Counted from the stretch's first letter, positions 54,377-62,928 are shown. The stretch is 64,000 bases of DNA from Gemmatimonadota bacterium (GCA_028874905.1 JAPPGZ010000107.1:86807-150806); one strand, 5' to 3'. Numbers and translations are program-made. The notes: generated by a model not told the origin, from the letters alone.

Positions 54377-54681
54377 CGATTCGACCCTACATCCGACGCC
54401 GCACCCATCCCCATGCCATCCGGCACGCGGCGGGCTGTGGGGAGTCGGCCGAGGACCATTCGCGAGCCTCGATCCCGGTGGCCCGCGTTCCTGTCCGCGC
54501 ACCGAAAACCCCGCAGGACAGAATCGGACACGAGTACGTCAGAAAAGGACAGCGCAGCGCGCGCTCAGGCCTTGTTTCAACCCCTTGCGCGACCGTGTTC
54601 CGGCGATACCTTGACCGCACTCCCATGATTGATCCGTGCTTTCGAGGACACCCCCGCTTCCTCTCGACGAATGGACAGACC
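54377..54681 (+). other. intergenic region upstream of the ammonium transporter
   Basis: About 305 bases with no supported gene. It must carry the amtB leader if that gene has its own promoter; TTGCGC...GATACC near 54590-54620 is a weak candidate. The reading frame of amtB stays open through this region, but the sequence upstream of 54682 has no membrane or family similarity. No terminator is obvious after the STAS gene. Confidence 0.4.
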
Positions 54682-56100
54682 ATGATCCCTCGCACGTTCG
54701 CGCCGAGCATGCTCGGCCACCGATCCAGGGTTGGCGGCATTGCCGTGACGTTTGGAATCCTCTCGCTCGCCGGGCTGTTGGCGCCGGCCGTCGCCTCGGC
54801 CCAGGAGGCTGCGGTCCAGGACACCGCCTTCGTCCTCAACACCTTCTCATTCCTCGTTTGGGGTGCGCTGGTGATGTGGATGTGTGCGGGTTTCACCATG
54901 CTGGAGTCCGGGTCGGTACGGTCCAAGAACGCTTCGGTGATCTGCCTGAAGAACATCGGACTCTACGCGATCGCGGGGCTCATGTACTACATCATCGGCT
55001 ACGGCCTGATGTACACCGACGTGGGCGCCGTCATCGGCTCGCTGAACTGGTTCTACGGACCTTCCGCCGATGAAATCGCATTGCTGGGAGGCGACGAGAG
55101 CGCTGCGGCAGCGGTGGTCGAGAACGGCTACGCCGTAACGTCGGACTGGTTCTTCCAAATGGTCTTCGTGGCGACGACCGCCTCCATCGTCTCGGGAGCC
55201 CTGGCCGAGCGGGTCAACCTGTGGGCGTTCTTCATCTTTACCGCCGTGCTCACCGGTTTCATCTATCCGGTCATCGGGGCCTGGACCTGGGGCGGCGGTT
55301 GGCTCGGGTCGATGGGGTTCACCGATTTCGCCGGATCGACCATCGTGCACTCGACGGGAGGATGGGCCGCGTTGGCGGGGGCCATCGTCGTCGGCCCGCG
55401 CTGGGGCAAGTTCCGCAAGGACGGCTCGGTCAAGGTAACCGCTCCCTCGAACATCCCGGCCGTCACCCTCGGCGTCTTTATCCTGTGGCTGGGGTGGTTC
55501 GGCTTCAACGGCGGCTCCCAACTGGCGCTCGGAAGCGCCGCCGACGCCGTGGCGATGAGCAACGTGCTCGTCAACACCAATCTCGCGGCGGCGGCCGGAG
55601 TGGTAACCGCGATTATCGTGTCGAAGCCGATCCTGGGGCGGACGGACCTGTTCGCAGGGCTGAACGGGGCCATCGCGGGACTCGTGGCGATCACGGCAGG
55701 CCCCAACATCGATGACGCCCGCTGGGCGATCTTCATCGGCGCGGTCGGAGCCCTGGTGTGCACCGCCGGCCTGAAGCTGCTGGAACGGAAGAGGATCGAC
55801 GACGTGGTCGGCGCGGTACCGGCGCACCTGTTTGCCGGCATCTGGGGCACGCTGGCCACGGCGATCGCCGCCGGGGGCGACATCGTGGACCAGCTCATCG
55901 GCGTGGCCGCGGTCGGAGCCTTCGTTTTCACGGTCTCTTTTGCCCTGTGGACGCTGCTCGAAAAGACCATCGGCGTCCGGGTCTCCCGCAGCGTGGAAGA
56001 GATCGGGCAGGACGCGGCCGAACTCGGGATCGATGCGTACCCCGAATTCGTGCTGATGGCGGATCCCGATGATGGCGGCGACTACCGCGACCCCGACTGA
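54682..56100 (+). CDS. amtB: ammonium transporter (Amt/MEP/Rh family)
   Basis: A 472-aa inner-membrane channel protein conducting ammonium. A signal-like segment (about residues 18-38, ending ASAQ) is followed by 11 helices. Pore features are visible: the twin His positions in STIVHSTGGWAALAG and VPAHLFAGIWGTLA, NTFSFLVWGALVMWMCAGFTMLE at the start, and LGWFGFNGGS. The C-terminal extension EEIGQDAAELGIDAYPEFVL is the conserved Amt tail. No glnK/PII gene is adjacent, which is unusual. ATG 54682 is chosen because the signal segment follows; two upstream in-frame ATGs exist. Confidence 0.94.
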   Translation: MIPRTFAPSMLGHRSRVGGIAVTFGILSLAGLLAPAVASAQEAAVQDTAFVLNTFSFLVWGALVMWMCAGFTMLESGSVRSKNASVICLKNIGLYAIAGLMYYIIGYGLMYTDVGAVIGSLNWFYGPSADEIALLGGDESAAAAVVENGYAVTSDWFFQMVFVATTASIVSGALAERVNLWAFFIFTAVLTGFIYPVIGAWTWGGGWLGSMGFTDFAGSTIVHSTGGWAALAGAIVVGPRWGKFRKDGSVKVTAPSNIPAVTLGVFILWLGWFGFNGGSQLALGSAADAVAMSNVLVNTNLAAAAGVVTAIIVSKPILGRTDLFAGLNGAIAGLVAITAGPNIDDARWAIFIGAVGALVCTAGLKLLERKRIDDVVGAVPAHLFAGIWGTLATAIAAGGDIVDQLIGVAAVGAFVFTVSFALWTLLEKTIGVRVSRSVEEIGQDAAELGIDAYPEFVLMADPDDGGDYRDPD

Positions 56101-57610
56101 TCCTGCAATGGGGAATACCGGGTCCCGGGCCGGCGACGGCGGCGCGGCCAGTGAGAGCGCCGTCGTCGCCGGTTCGGGCGCATTTGCGGACTATGCGCTG
56201 GACCCACGCTTCCATGATGAGTTGTTTCGCGGCGACGGCCGGCCCCGCGACGCCTGCCAACGCCTGAGTGAGGCGCTGAACCGGTTCCCCGCGGAAGAGT
56301 TGGTCAAACTGCAGGAGGGCGTCTACCGCCGCTTCCTGCATGAGGGGATCACGTTCACCGTGCTGGGGGCGGACGAGGTCTCGGAGCACATCATCCCGAT
56401 CGATTGCGTGCCGCGCCTGATCACGGCCGCGGAGTGGGATCACATCGAGTCCGGACTGAAACAGCGCCTGACGGCCATCAACCTCTTCCTCCGCGACATA
56501 TACAGCGAGGGCCGGTCGTTGCGCGAAGGGGTGGTCCCGGCCGATCTGGTGCTGGGATGCCCGCAATACCGCGTCGAGATGCGGGGTGTGAAGGTGCCTC
56601 ACGACATCTACGTCGCGGTCGGCGGAACCGACATCGTGCGCACGGACACCGGGTTCGCGGTGCTGGAGGACAACGTCCGCGTACCCTCCGGCGTGTCCTA
56701 CATGCTCGCCTGTCGCGCGGCTACCAAGCGCTCGGTCCCCGGGCTGTATCGCGAACACGGGGTCCGTGAGGTCGCCGAATACCCGCGACGCCTTTACTCG
56801 ACACTCGCCTCGCTGAGTTCGTCAACGACCCGACCGCGCGTGGCTATTCTCACTCCGGGCCGATACAACTCGGCGTACTACGAGCACGCCTTCCTCGCCG
56901 GTGAAATGGGCGTCGATCTGGTTGAAGGGCGCGACCTGGTCGTCCACAACGCCACCCTCTACGCGCGGACGGCGTCCGGACTGCGCCGGATCGACGTTCT
57001 CTACCGGCGTATCGACGACGACTTCGTCGATCCCGTCACGTTCCGTCGCGACTCGGTGCTCGGCGCCCCAGGGCTCTTTCACGCATACCGTGCGGGCAAC
57101 GTCGTACTGGCCAATGCCCCTGGAACGGGAGTTGCCGACGACAAGGCGGTGTACGCCTATCTGCCGCGGATCATACGCTACTTCCTCAATGAAGAGCCCA
57201 TTCTGGCGAATGTCGACACTCACCTGTGCCGTGAGCCCGAGGGTCTCGCGTTCACCCTCGACAATCTCCGGGACCTCGTGGTCAAGGAGGTCGGCGGGTC
57301 CGGGGGCTACGGCATGTTGGTCGGACCCCATTCCACTACCCGCGAACGGGAGGAGTTTGCGACCAGGCTCAGAGACAATCCCACGAACTACATCTCGCAG
57401 CCGGTCCTGCCACTCTCGAGGGCGGGCTGCTTCGTCGATGGCTCGCTGCAGCCTCGCCATGTGGACCTGAGGCCTTTCACCCTGCACGGCGCTGATGGAC
57501 AGAACGTGGTCCCGGGCGGCCTGTGCCGTGTGGCGTTGCGAGAGGGCAGTCTTGTAGTCAATTCGAGCCAGGGCGGCGGTTGCAAGGACCTTTGGGTCCT
57601 CCGGTCCTGA
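56069..57610 (+). CDS. circularly permuted ATP-grasp (type 2) family protein
   Basis: A protein of up to 513 aa with the features of the DUF404/407 circularly permuted ATP-grasp family: FDE-like RFHDELF, LGADEVSEHIIPIDCVPRLI, RLTAINLFLRDIY, AVLEDNVRVPSGVSYML, VVKEVGGSGGYGMLVGP and the final SSQGGGCKDLWV. These proteins occur with alpha-E and transglutaminase-like proteins, as here, and are thought to form amide bonds in peptide modification or synthesis; the substrate is unknown. ATG 56069 overlaps the amtB end by 32 bases; ATG 56108 is an alternative. Confidence 0.92.
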   Translation: MMAATTATPTDPAMGNTGSRAGDGGAASESAVVAGSGAFADYALDPRFHDELFRGDGRPRDACQRLSEALNRFPAEELVKLQEGVYRRFLHEGITFTVLGADEVSEHIIPIDCVPRLITAAEWDHIESGLKQRLTAINLFLRDIYSEGRSLREGVVPADLVLGCPQYRVEMRGVKVPHDIYVAVGGTDIVRTDTGFAVLEDNVRVPSGVSYMLACRAATKRSVPGLYREHGVREVAEYPRRLYSTLASLSSSTTRPRVAILTPGRYNSAYYEHAFLAGEMGVDLVEGRDLVVHNATLYARTASGLRRIDVLYRRIDDDFVDPVTFRRDSVLGAPGLFHAYRAGNVVLANAPGTGVADDKAVYAYLPRIIRYFLNEEPILANVDTHLCREPEGLAFTLDNLRDLVVKEVGGSGGYGMLVGPHSTTREREEFATRLRDNPTNYISQPVLPLSRAGCFVDGSLQPRHVDLRPFTLHGADGQNVVPGGLCRVALREGSLVVNSSQGGGCKDLWVLRS

Positions 57611-57638
57611 CAACGGTGCGAGAAGCGAGGGTCGGCTG

Positions 57639-58640
57639 ATGCTGGCACGGGTCGCAGCAGACTTGTACTGGATGGGCCGCTATATCGAGCGGACCGAGCA
57701 CACCGCGCGGCTCCTGAAGTACCAGTTGACCGGTCTGGTCGATTCCCCCGCCGACGAACTGGCCCTCGGGTGGCAGGTGATCTACCGTGCGCTGGGGCAG
57801 TCGCCTCCGATGGCACCGGCCGATGTCGACGAGGCAGAAGCGTTCATGATGGCGGACGCGTACACACTGGCCGGCAGTCTCGTCGAAGACCACACCAACC
57901 CTGACTCGATGGTCACGTGCTGGGGCATGGCCCGAGAGAACGCCACGCAACTGCGCCCGCAGCTTCCGCTGGAGGTCTGGACCACACTCAACCGCGGATT
58001 TCTCTGGATCCGGGACTGCGACTTTCCGGGCGCCTGGAAGAAGCGGCCGGCCACACTGGTCTCCGAGGGGATCGACCGGCTTCGGCTGCTCGCCGGGGTC
58101 GTGGAAGCGACAATGTCAAGAGACAACACCTGGCGATTCATGCAATTGGGCCGATTCGTCGAGCGTTTCCAGCACCAGACGAATCTGCTGTGCACCTGGG
58201 ATCAACTCGGCGCCCCGGCCGGCGCGGACCCGTCCCTGTCGTGGAGCGACCTGCTTCGCGTGTGCGTCGCATTTGAACTGTACTGCCGCCGACAGGGCAT
58301 GACGGCCGAGCGCGACATCGTGCTAGAATTCCTGATCCGCGACCCCGAAGTGCCGCGCTCACTCCGCTTTGCCGTGCAACGGATCGAGCAGATGCTCGTG
58401 GGCATCGACCCGCTCGGAAGTCGTCACCCCCTCGTCCCCCCGAGGAGGGTGGCGCTCCGCCTGGCTGCCACGGTCGAGGCCGCGACCGGACTCGTGCCGG
58501 ACGGAGAGCGGACGGAGGCGGCCGACAACCGGATTGCCGACCGGCTCTTCGCACAACTCGCCGGCGATGGGAGAAGGCTTCATGACCTGCTTGTTGCTGA
58601 ATACGTGGACTACCCTGTCTCGGAGGGGCTGCCGTCGTGA
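57639..58640 (+). CDS. alpha-E domain protein (DUF403)
   Basis: A 333-aa all-helical protein starting MLARVAADLYWMGRYIERTEHTARLL, the alpha-E signature, with WTTLNRGFLWIRD, DNTWRFMQLGRFVERFQ and SLRFAVQRIEQ. Family members are nearly always encoded next to a circularly permuted ATP-grasp protein and a transglutaminase-like protein, which is the case on both sides here. GAGGG lies seven bases upstream of the ATG. The stop overlaps the next start by four bases (GTGA). Confidence 0.93.
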   Translation: MLARVAADLYWMGRYIERTEHTARLLKYQLTGLVDSPADELALGWQVIYRALGQSPPMAPADVDEAEAFMMADAYTLAGSLVEDHTNPDSMVTCWGMARENATQLRPQLPLEVWTTLNRGFLWIRDCDFPGAWKKRPATLVSEGIDRLRLLAGVVEATMSRDNTWRFMQLGRFVERFQHQTNLLCTWDQLGAPAGADPSLSWSDLLRVCVAFELYCRRQGMTAERDIVLEFLIRDPEVPRSLRFAVQRIEQMLVGIDPLGSRHPLVPPRRVALRLAATVEAATGLVPDGERTEAADNRIADRLFAQLAGDGRRLHDLLVAEYVDYPVSEGLPS

Positions 58641-59506
58641 TCGCCAGGTACACCATAGAGCATTCGGTCGAGTTCACCTACAGCGCGGCGGTTCATTCCT
58701 CCGTGATGACGCTGCACTTGCGGCCTATTCAGGATCGCCGCCAGGTGGTGCTGGACTTCGGAATCGACACGGACCCGCCGGGCACCCTGTTCGACTTCGT
58801 TGGTCCGTTCGGAAATCACGGACACTTCCTCGATCGCCCGGGTGCACACGAGCGGCTTGCGATTCGGAGCCGTTCCACCGTCGAGGTGGGTCCCATGCCA
58901 TCGCTGCCCACGCGCCTCGGGCCGGGCGCGTGGCAGAAACTCGGCAAGTCGATTCGAAGCCCCGAGTTGTGGTTGATGCTACAGCCGAGTCACTATGTGG
59001 GCCCCTCCGCGGTCCTGGATCGGTTTATCGAGGAGCACGGGATCGGGCCGGGAGACGATCCCCTGCAAAGCGCGGTCGAACTTTGTGCCAGACTGTACGA
59101 CATCTTCGAGTATACGCCCGGCAGCACGGCGGTGGACTCCCCGATCGACCGCATCCTGGAGACGGGACGCGGCGTGTGTCAGGACTACGCACACGTGATG
59201 GCGTCCATACTCCGTGGTTGGGGCGTGCCCTGTCGATATGTGTCGGGCTATCTCGGCCCCGATGCCGGCCTCTCGACACCCGGCGAAAGTCATGCCTGGG
59301 TGGAGTGCTGGTATCCCGGGTTGGGATGGATCGGACTGGATCCAACCAACGACAGCCATGGCGACCACCGCCACGTGCGAGTGGCCGTCGGCAGGGACTA
59401 TGCAGACGTACCCCCTACCCGCGGCGTCTACCGCGGCGCCGCCGATTCGACGTTGACCACAACGGTAATCGTAACCCGTGATCAGGAAGCCAACGGAACC
59501 ACGTAG
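58637..59506 (+). CDS. transglutaminase-like cysteine peptidase family protein
   Basis: A 289-aa protein with an N-terminal beta domain (YTIEHSVEFTYSAAVHSSVMTLHLRP, about 1-80) and a transglutaminase fold. The catalytic triad is Cys181 in GRGVCQDYAH, His219 in ESHAWVE and Asp235 in LDPTND. The family can act as peptidase or amidase. No signal peptide is seen, so it is cytosolic. It completes the ATP-grasp/alpha-E/transglutaminase set, in which synthesis and hydrolysis of one amide product are plausible. Confidence 0.93.
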   Translation: MIARYTIEHSVEFTYSAAVHSSVMTLHLRPIQDRRQVVLDFGIDTDPPGTLFDFVGPFGNHGHFLDRPGAHERLAIRSRSTVEVGPMPSLPTRLGPGAWQKLGKSIRSPELWLMLQPSHYVGPSAVLDRFIEEHGIGPGDDPLQSAVELCARLYDIFEYTPGSTAVDSPIDRILETGRGVCQDYAHVMASILRGWGVPCRYVSGYLGPDAGLSTPGESHAWVECWYPGLGWIGLDPTNDSHGDHRHVRVAVGRDYADVPPTRGVYRGAADSTLTTTVIVTRDQEANGTT

Positions 59507-59547
59507 AGCCACCGATTCAATGAATGACCGCCCTTGCAACGAAAGAC

Positions 59548-59563
59548 CGCCCTCTTGCGGGCG
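59548..59563 (+). promoter_or_regulatory. short hairpin in the leader of the outer-membrane barrel gene
   Basis: CGCCC pairs with GGGCG around a six-base loop (TCTTGC), about 35 bases before the barrel-protein ATG and 42 bases after the transglutaminase stop. It has no U-tract, so it is more likely a leader structure or weak terminator than a strong one. Confidence 0.35.
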
Positions 59564-59597
59564 ATCTTGTGCTCCAGACTGGAAAGGAATCTGTCAC

Positions 59598-60314
59598 ATG
59601 CATTTGCCCACCACGCACCGTCGCGTTCTCGCCCTTGCCGCGCTGGGCACTCTCGCCGCGCTCGCGCCCTTCCCGTCCCGTGCCGCCGCTCAATCCGTCT
59701 CCATTGGTGCCGATGTCGTCAGCCGCTACGTCTGGCGTGGTCTCGATTTTGGAGAATCGATGTCGGTGCAACCCGCGCTGACGCTGGGCGCGGGCGGCTT
59801 CGAGTTCGGGGCCTGGGGCTCCTACTCGATCTCCGCCGATGGCGCGTCCGCAAACGAAAACGACCTCTGGTTCACCTATACGGTCACGACCTCTTCCGGA
59901 GCTTCTTTCTCGGTCGGGGCCACCGACTACTACTTCCCCGGTCCTGGCGCCGACGGCTTCAGCTACAAGAGCGCCCACACATGGGAGTTCTCATTGGCTT
60001 TTGCCGGGCCCGAGACGTTCCCACTATCCCTCTTCGCCGGTCTCATCAACGACGACGACAAGCCCATGTACGTGGAGGCGGGCCTGCCCCTGCCGGCGGG
60101 CGAAGGCGTGGAACTCGGCCTGCACGCGGGCATGGTCACCGCTGAAAGCGACTTCTATGGGACCGACGGGGCTGCCGTGGTGAACCTTGGTATCACGGCC
60201 GCCAAGGACCTGCAGATTACGGAGTCGTTCGCGCTGCCGATGAACGTCTCGTACATCTTCAATCCCGACCAGGACCGTGCGTTCCTGGTGTTCGGGGTCA
60301 GTCTGGCACCCTAG
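59598..60314 (+). CDS. TorF-like outer-membrane beta-barrel protein
   Basis: A 238-aa exported protein with a cleavable signal peptide (VLALAALGTLAALAPFPSRAAAQ, about 10-32). Alternating hydrophobic strands follow, ending in DRAFLVFGVSLAP. The first strand region SIGADVVSRYVWRGLDFGESMSVQPALTLG resembles the TorF family of putative porins (DYVFRGI pattern). AAGGAAT lies about eight bases upstream of ATG 59598. The stop codon TAG directly abuts a 144-bp inverted-repeat element. Transport function is inferred only. Confidence 0.82.
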   Translation: MHLPTTHRRVLALAALGTLAALAPFPSRAAAQSVSIGADVVSRYVWRGLDFGESMSVQPALTLGAGGFEFGAWGSYSISADGASANENDLWFTYTVTTSSGASFSVGATDYYFPGPGADGFSYKSAHTWEFSLAFAGPETFPLSLFAGLINDDDKPMYVEAGLPLPAGEGVELGLHAGMVTAESDFYGTDGAAVVNLGITAAKDLQITESFALPMNVSYIFNPDQDRAFLVFGVSLAP

Positions 60315-60458
60315 CAGTCCGTGGACAAAGCCGCCCGCGCATCGAGAGCGGCGAGGCGCCGGGGCGGCACTTTGATTTATAGCGTGGAGAGGTTTGGCCG
60401 TGCGCCCGGCCCGGATGCATCGCCGTTCGAATGCCGGGGAGATTTTGTCCACGGACTG
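60315..60458. mobile_element. MITE-like element with perfect 15-bp terminal inverted repeats
   Basis: The left end CAGTCCGTGGACAAA (60315-60329) and the right end TTTGTCCACGGACTG (60444-60458) are exact inverted copies. They enclose 114 bases with no open frame of note and an AT-rich island (TTTGATTTATAG). The left end touches the stop codon of the barrel gene; the right end is about 50 bases from the convergent ankyrin gene stop. No transposase is in the window and no clear target duplication is visible. A long-range transcription hairpin is the main alternative. Confidence 0.6.
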
Positions 60459-60509
60459 CCAGTTCACATTCGCCGCGCCGGCTCCTCGAGCAGGCAGGGC
60501 GTCGTGTGG

Positions 60510-61286
60510 CTATCGTTCGATGGCGAATTCCCGACTGTACTTGTTGGGCACGTTCCCGAGCAGTGGTACTGGACGACCGGCCGCCGTCAGCATTTCGACA
60601 ACGTTCTGGAAGATCTCGGTGGACCGACGGTGAAACTGCGGCAGGAGTCCACACTGCGCATACGACAGGGGAGTCACATCGAACAACGTTGTCTCCCAGT
60701 CCTGCCCTCTACCCCACACGATCCCGGTAAGCAGGACATCGGTACGTGCTCCCCGCTCCAGCAGCAATCGCATTAGAGGGTGCGCCACGTTCCAGTTGGA
60801 GTTCACGGTGTGAAACAGGGGCGTCTGTCCGTTCAAGCCGTGTCTATCCGTCCCCGCCCGCCCATCCACATCGAGGCCTGCATCCAGCAACACCCGCGCA
60901 ACGTCAGTCAGCGCGTACTCGGCCGCGACGTGCAGGAGCGTTGCGTCCTCCAATGGCGTGAACACGCTCACCAGCGTGGTCCGGTGGTGGAGCACATCAG
61001 GGTGTTCATCGAGCCGGTGCCTCAGGCCATCGATGTCGCCGGTCAGGACCGGAACAAGCTCGGGATCGTCGAGGGTGGCTCCACGATCCAGCACCAGTTG
61101 TGCCATGTCCGCGAACCTGGGAGATCGGAAGTACATCTCGGTCAACCATTGGGCTGGTGTCCGGCCATTGATGGGTGCCTCGGGGTCGAGACCCCGATCG
61201 AATGCCTGTCGCACCTCGTCGATATCGTGCGTCTCCAACCCGCCGAGATATCGCTCCTGGGGGCTCGGTTCAGCCATCGGCAACAT
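60510..61286 (-). CDS. ankyrin-repeat protein
   Basis: A 258-aa soluble protein with about four ankyrin-type repeats. The clearest are EDATLLHVAAEYALTDVARVLLDAGLDVDGR and GQTPLFHTVNS...VAHPLMRLLLERGARTDV. Ankyrin repeats mediate protein-protein contacts; no catalytic domain is visible. The open frame continues upstream to 61544, but that part is the wrong frame of a hydrolase remnant. I use ATG 61286 (ATG 61277 also possible). Confidence 0.78.
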   Translation of the reverse strand: MLPMAEPSPQERYLGGLETHDIDEVRQAFDRGLDPEAPINGRTPAQWLTEMYFRSPRFADMAQLVLDRGATLDDPELVPVLTGDIDGLRHRLDEHPDVLHHRTTLVSVFTPLEDATLLHVAAEYALTDVARVLLDAGLDVDGRAGTDRHGLNGQTPLFHTVNSNWNVAHPLMRLLLERGARTDVLLTGIVWGRGQDWETTLFDVTPLSYAQCGLLPQFHRRSTEIFQNVVEMLTAAGRPVPLLGNVPNKYSREFAIER

Positions 61287-61568
61287 CCGTCTCGGCGGAC
61301 GTCCACGGTAACAGCCGTGCATGCCGGGCGTCGGTGAGGCCCTCCAAGAATTCGACGATCGCGTCCCGGAGCCGGGGGCCTTCCCCGGTGCCGAAGATGT
61401 GCTGGGCATGAGCCGATCCGTCCAACACGACGAGGGTCTTTGGCGCCGGCGCCCGGTGGTACTGGTCCTGAGTCCCGGGCAGCCGGAGTGTACCTGCTCC
61501 CATGAACCGTCCCGGGTCGCGATGAACAGCTTCCGGCCCTGCATGCGCTCGGGGTTGGCGATCGGTGA
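61287..61568 (-). pseudogene. alpha/beta-hydrolase C-terminal remnant (truncated and frameshifted)
   Basis: In one frame, from about 61568, the minus strand reads ANPERMQGRKLFIATRDGS. In the next frame it reads YHRAPAPKTLVVLDGSAHAQHIFGTGEG...LRDAIVEFLEG. Joined, these match the end of a dienelactone-hydrolase/alpha-beta-hydrolase: the strand before the catalytic Asp, then the strand and GSAH carrying the catalytic His. The 5' two thirds, including the nucleophile, are missing, and a frameshift lies near 61470-61500. It sits between the membrane-protein stop and the ankyrin gene, probably left by a deletion or recombination. Confidence 0.6.
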
Positions 61569-61576
61569 TCACGGTC

Positions 61577-62251
61577 CTACGGCACCGACCGGGGCCGGTG
61601 GCCAACCGCTTCCGCGAGCGTGATCCACTGCAGAATCGTCACTGCGATCGCTGCCTTGGTCCACCCGTTGTATGCCTCTCCCATCGCGAAAAAGAGCGTC
61701 GCGACGGGGAGCATTGCGACCGCCAGGGCGAGTTTCTTCCAGCCGATCTGAAGCCATCCGGCAGGGGACCCGTCGTACGGCCTTCGCATTTCCACCACGC
61801 ACCAGACCACCGCCAGGCCCGTGGAGATCGAGAAGGGAACCGCAAGTACGGCGAGCGAGACGTCGAAACCCCACGCGGCGCCCATGAACCGAGCCTCGGG
61901 GCCGCCGCGCATGGCGGACACGACGAGGCCGAGCGTGACGGCGACGTGGAGCGTCAACAGCATCCCGTGGAAGAGACCCCGGAGTCGCTGTCGGCCGTGT
62001 AGATAGAAGAGCAGCAGGCCATACACCGCGGCCCCGGGAATGAAGACGAACTCCATGGAGAACCCGGAGCCGCCCATGCCGAAAACCTGCCAGTTAGACA
62101 CCTCCGGCCTGAGCAGGGCCCGCATGGTCGGCGTCCATGTGAAGGTCAGAAAGATCATGGTCCACGCCATGATCCACCCCGACAGCCGCTGCGCCCACAT
62201 CGAGCCGGCATCCGCGGGATGGGGGCGGGTTGGATCCGCGGACGCCATCAT
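61577..62251 (-). CDS. multi-pass membrane protein, partner of PadR regulator
   Basis: A 224-aa protein with about five or six membrane helices (for example MAWTMIFLTFTWTPTM, FVFIPGAAVYGLLLFYL, FHGMLLTLHVAVTLGLVVSAM, LAVVWCVVEM, LALAVAMLPVATLFFAMG). ATG 62251 overlaps the padR stop (ATGA), so the two are co-translated and the regulator probably controls this gene. No named family is recognised. PadR-controlled membrane proteins are often involved in lipid or antimicrobial stress, but nothing here proves that. Confidence 0.72.
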   Translation of the reverse strand: MMASADPTRPHPADAGSMWAQRLSGWIMAWTMIFLTFTWTPTMRALLRPEVSNWQVFGMGGSGFSMEFVFIPGAAVYGLLLFYLHGRQRLRGLFHGMLLTLHVAVTLGLVVSAMRGGPEARFMGAAWGFDVSLAVLAVPFSISTGLAVVWCVVEMRRPYDGSPAGWLQIGWKKLALAVAMLPVATLFFAMGEAYNGWTKAAIAVTILQWITLAEAVGHRPRSVP

Positions 62252-62844
62252 GCGTCCGCCTTCCGTACGCCTGAGCGGGGCCCGCGACCGGACGGATCGG
62301 GCTCTCTCTCCTCCAGCAGATCCAGGAGCTCGGAGCAACAGCGAACCCTCGCGTCGAGCGCGGTGATCCCCATCCGGAGAGCGGCCCAATCGAAGAAGCT
62401 TGCGTCGTCGAGCTCGATCGGTTCGCGGCCGCGCAGTAGCGCGGCTTCAATTCCGGCCAAGGTCTCCAGCCGCCCTCGGAACCAGTGTCGGAGTTGGACG
62501 AGGAAGTCGACACCGACGCGGGGATCGTCGAGCAGACCGATGCCGCTGAGCTGAGCGATGTAGGCCAAGCGCTCATGCCCGAGCACGGGCTCGGACCTGA
62601 CCCACTCCCGCATCCGCTCCGTGCCTCTGTCGGTCCGTGCATAGACGCGCCTCTCCGGCCCCTTCGCCGACGCTTCGAGCCTCGACTTGAGCAGCCCGCG
62701 CTCGTCCATCCGATCGAGCGTCGAGTAGATCTGCGAAGGTGTGGCGGGCCAGAAGGTGATCGCCCCGGCCTCGAACTCGCTCTTGAGATCGTAGCCCGTA
62801 GCCGGTTCATCCAGCATCATCAGGAGCACGTTGTCCAGGCTCAT
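62248..62844 (-). CDS. PadR-family transcriptional regulator
   Basis: A 198-aa regulator. The N-terminal winged helix (LLMMLDEPATGYDLKSEF...PSQIYSTLDRMDERGLLKSR) is the PadR pattern, followed by the helical C-terminal dimerisation domain (EWVRSEPVLGHERLAYIAQLSG). ATG 62844 has GGAGG five bases upstream; the 16 codons before it are not conserved. A near-perfect palindrome about 60-85 bases upstream overlaps promoter-like sequence and is the likely operator, suggesting autoregulation of the padR-membrane protein operon. Confidence 0.93.
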   Translation of the reverse strand: MSLDNVLLMMLDEPATGYDLKSEFEAGAITFWPATPSQIYSTLDRMDERGLLKSRLEASAKGPERRVYARTDRGTERMREWVRSEPVLGHERLAYIAQLSGIGLLDDPRVGVDFLVQLRHWFRGRLETLAGIEAALLRGREPIELDDASFFDWAALRMGITALDARVRCCSELLDLLEEREPDPSGRGPRSGVRKADA

Positions 62845-62902
62845 TGCGCCTCCGGGAGGAAGGTCAGTCACCCCTGGCCGAACTCGGTCCACAAGCCTCG
62901 GT

Positions 62903-62928
62903 TCACTATTCTATAATAGGAATAGTGA
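62903..62928. promoter_or_regulatory. palindromic operator over a TATAAT box, probable PadR site
   Basis: TCACTATTC and GAATAGTGA are perfect nine-base inverted arms around the eight-base centre TATAATAG. A consensus -10 (TATAAT, 62912-62917) reads toward the SAP-protein gene, while TATTAT or TATAGA on the other strand could serve padR. The AT-rich patch stands out in a GC-rich region. Position upstream of padR suggests binding by its product. Confidence 0.65.

Noticed and set aside
61270..61605. 111-aa frame as an intact gene upstream of the ankyrin gene
   Set aside because: Only the second half resembles a hydrolase; with the adjacent frame it forms a decayed fragment.
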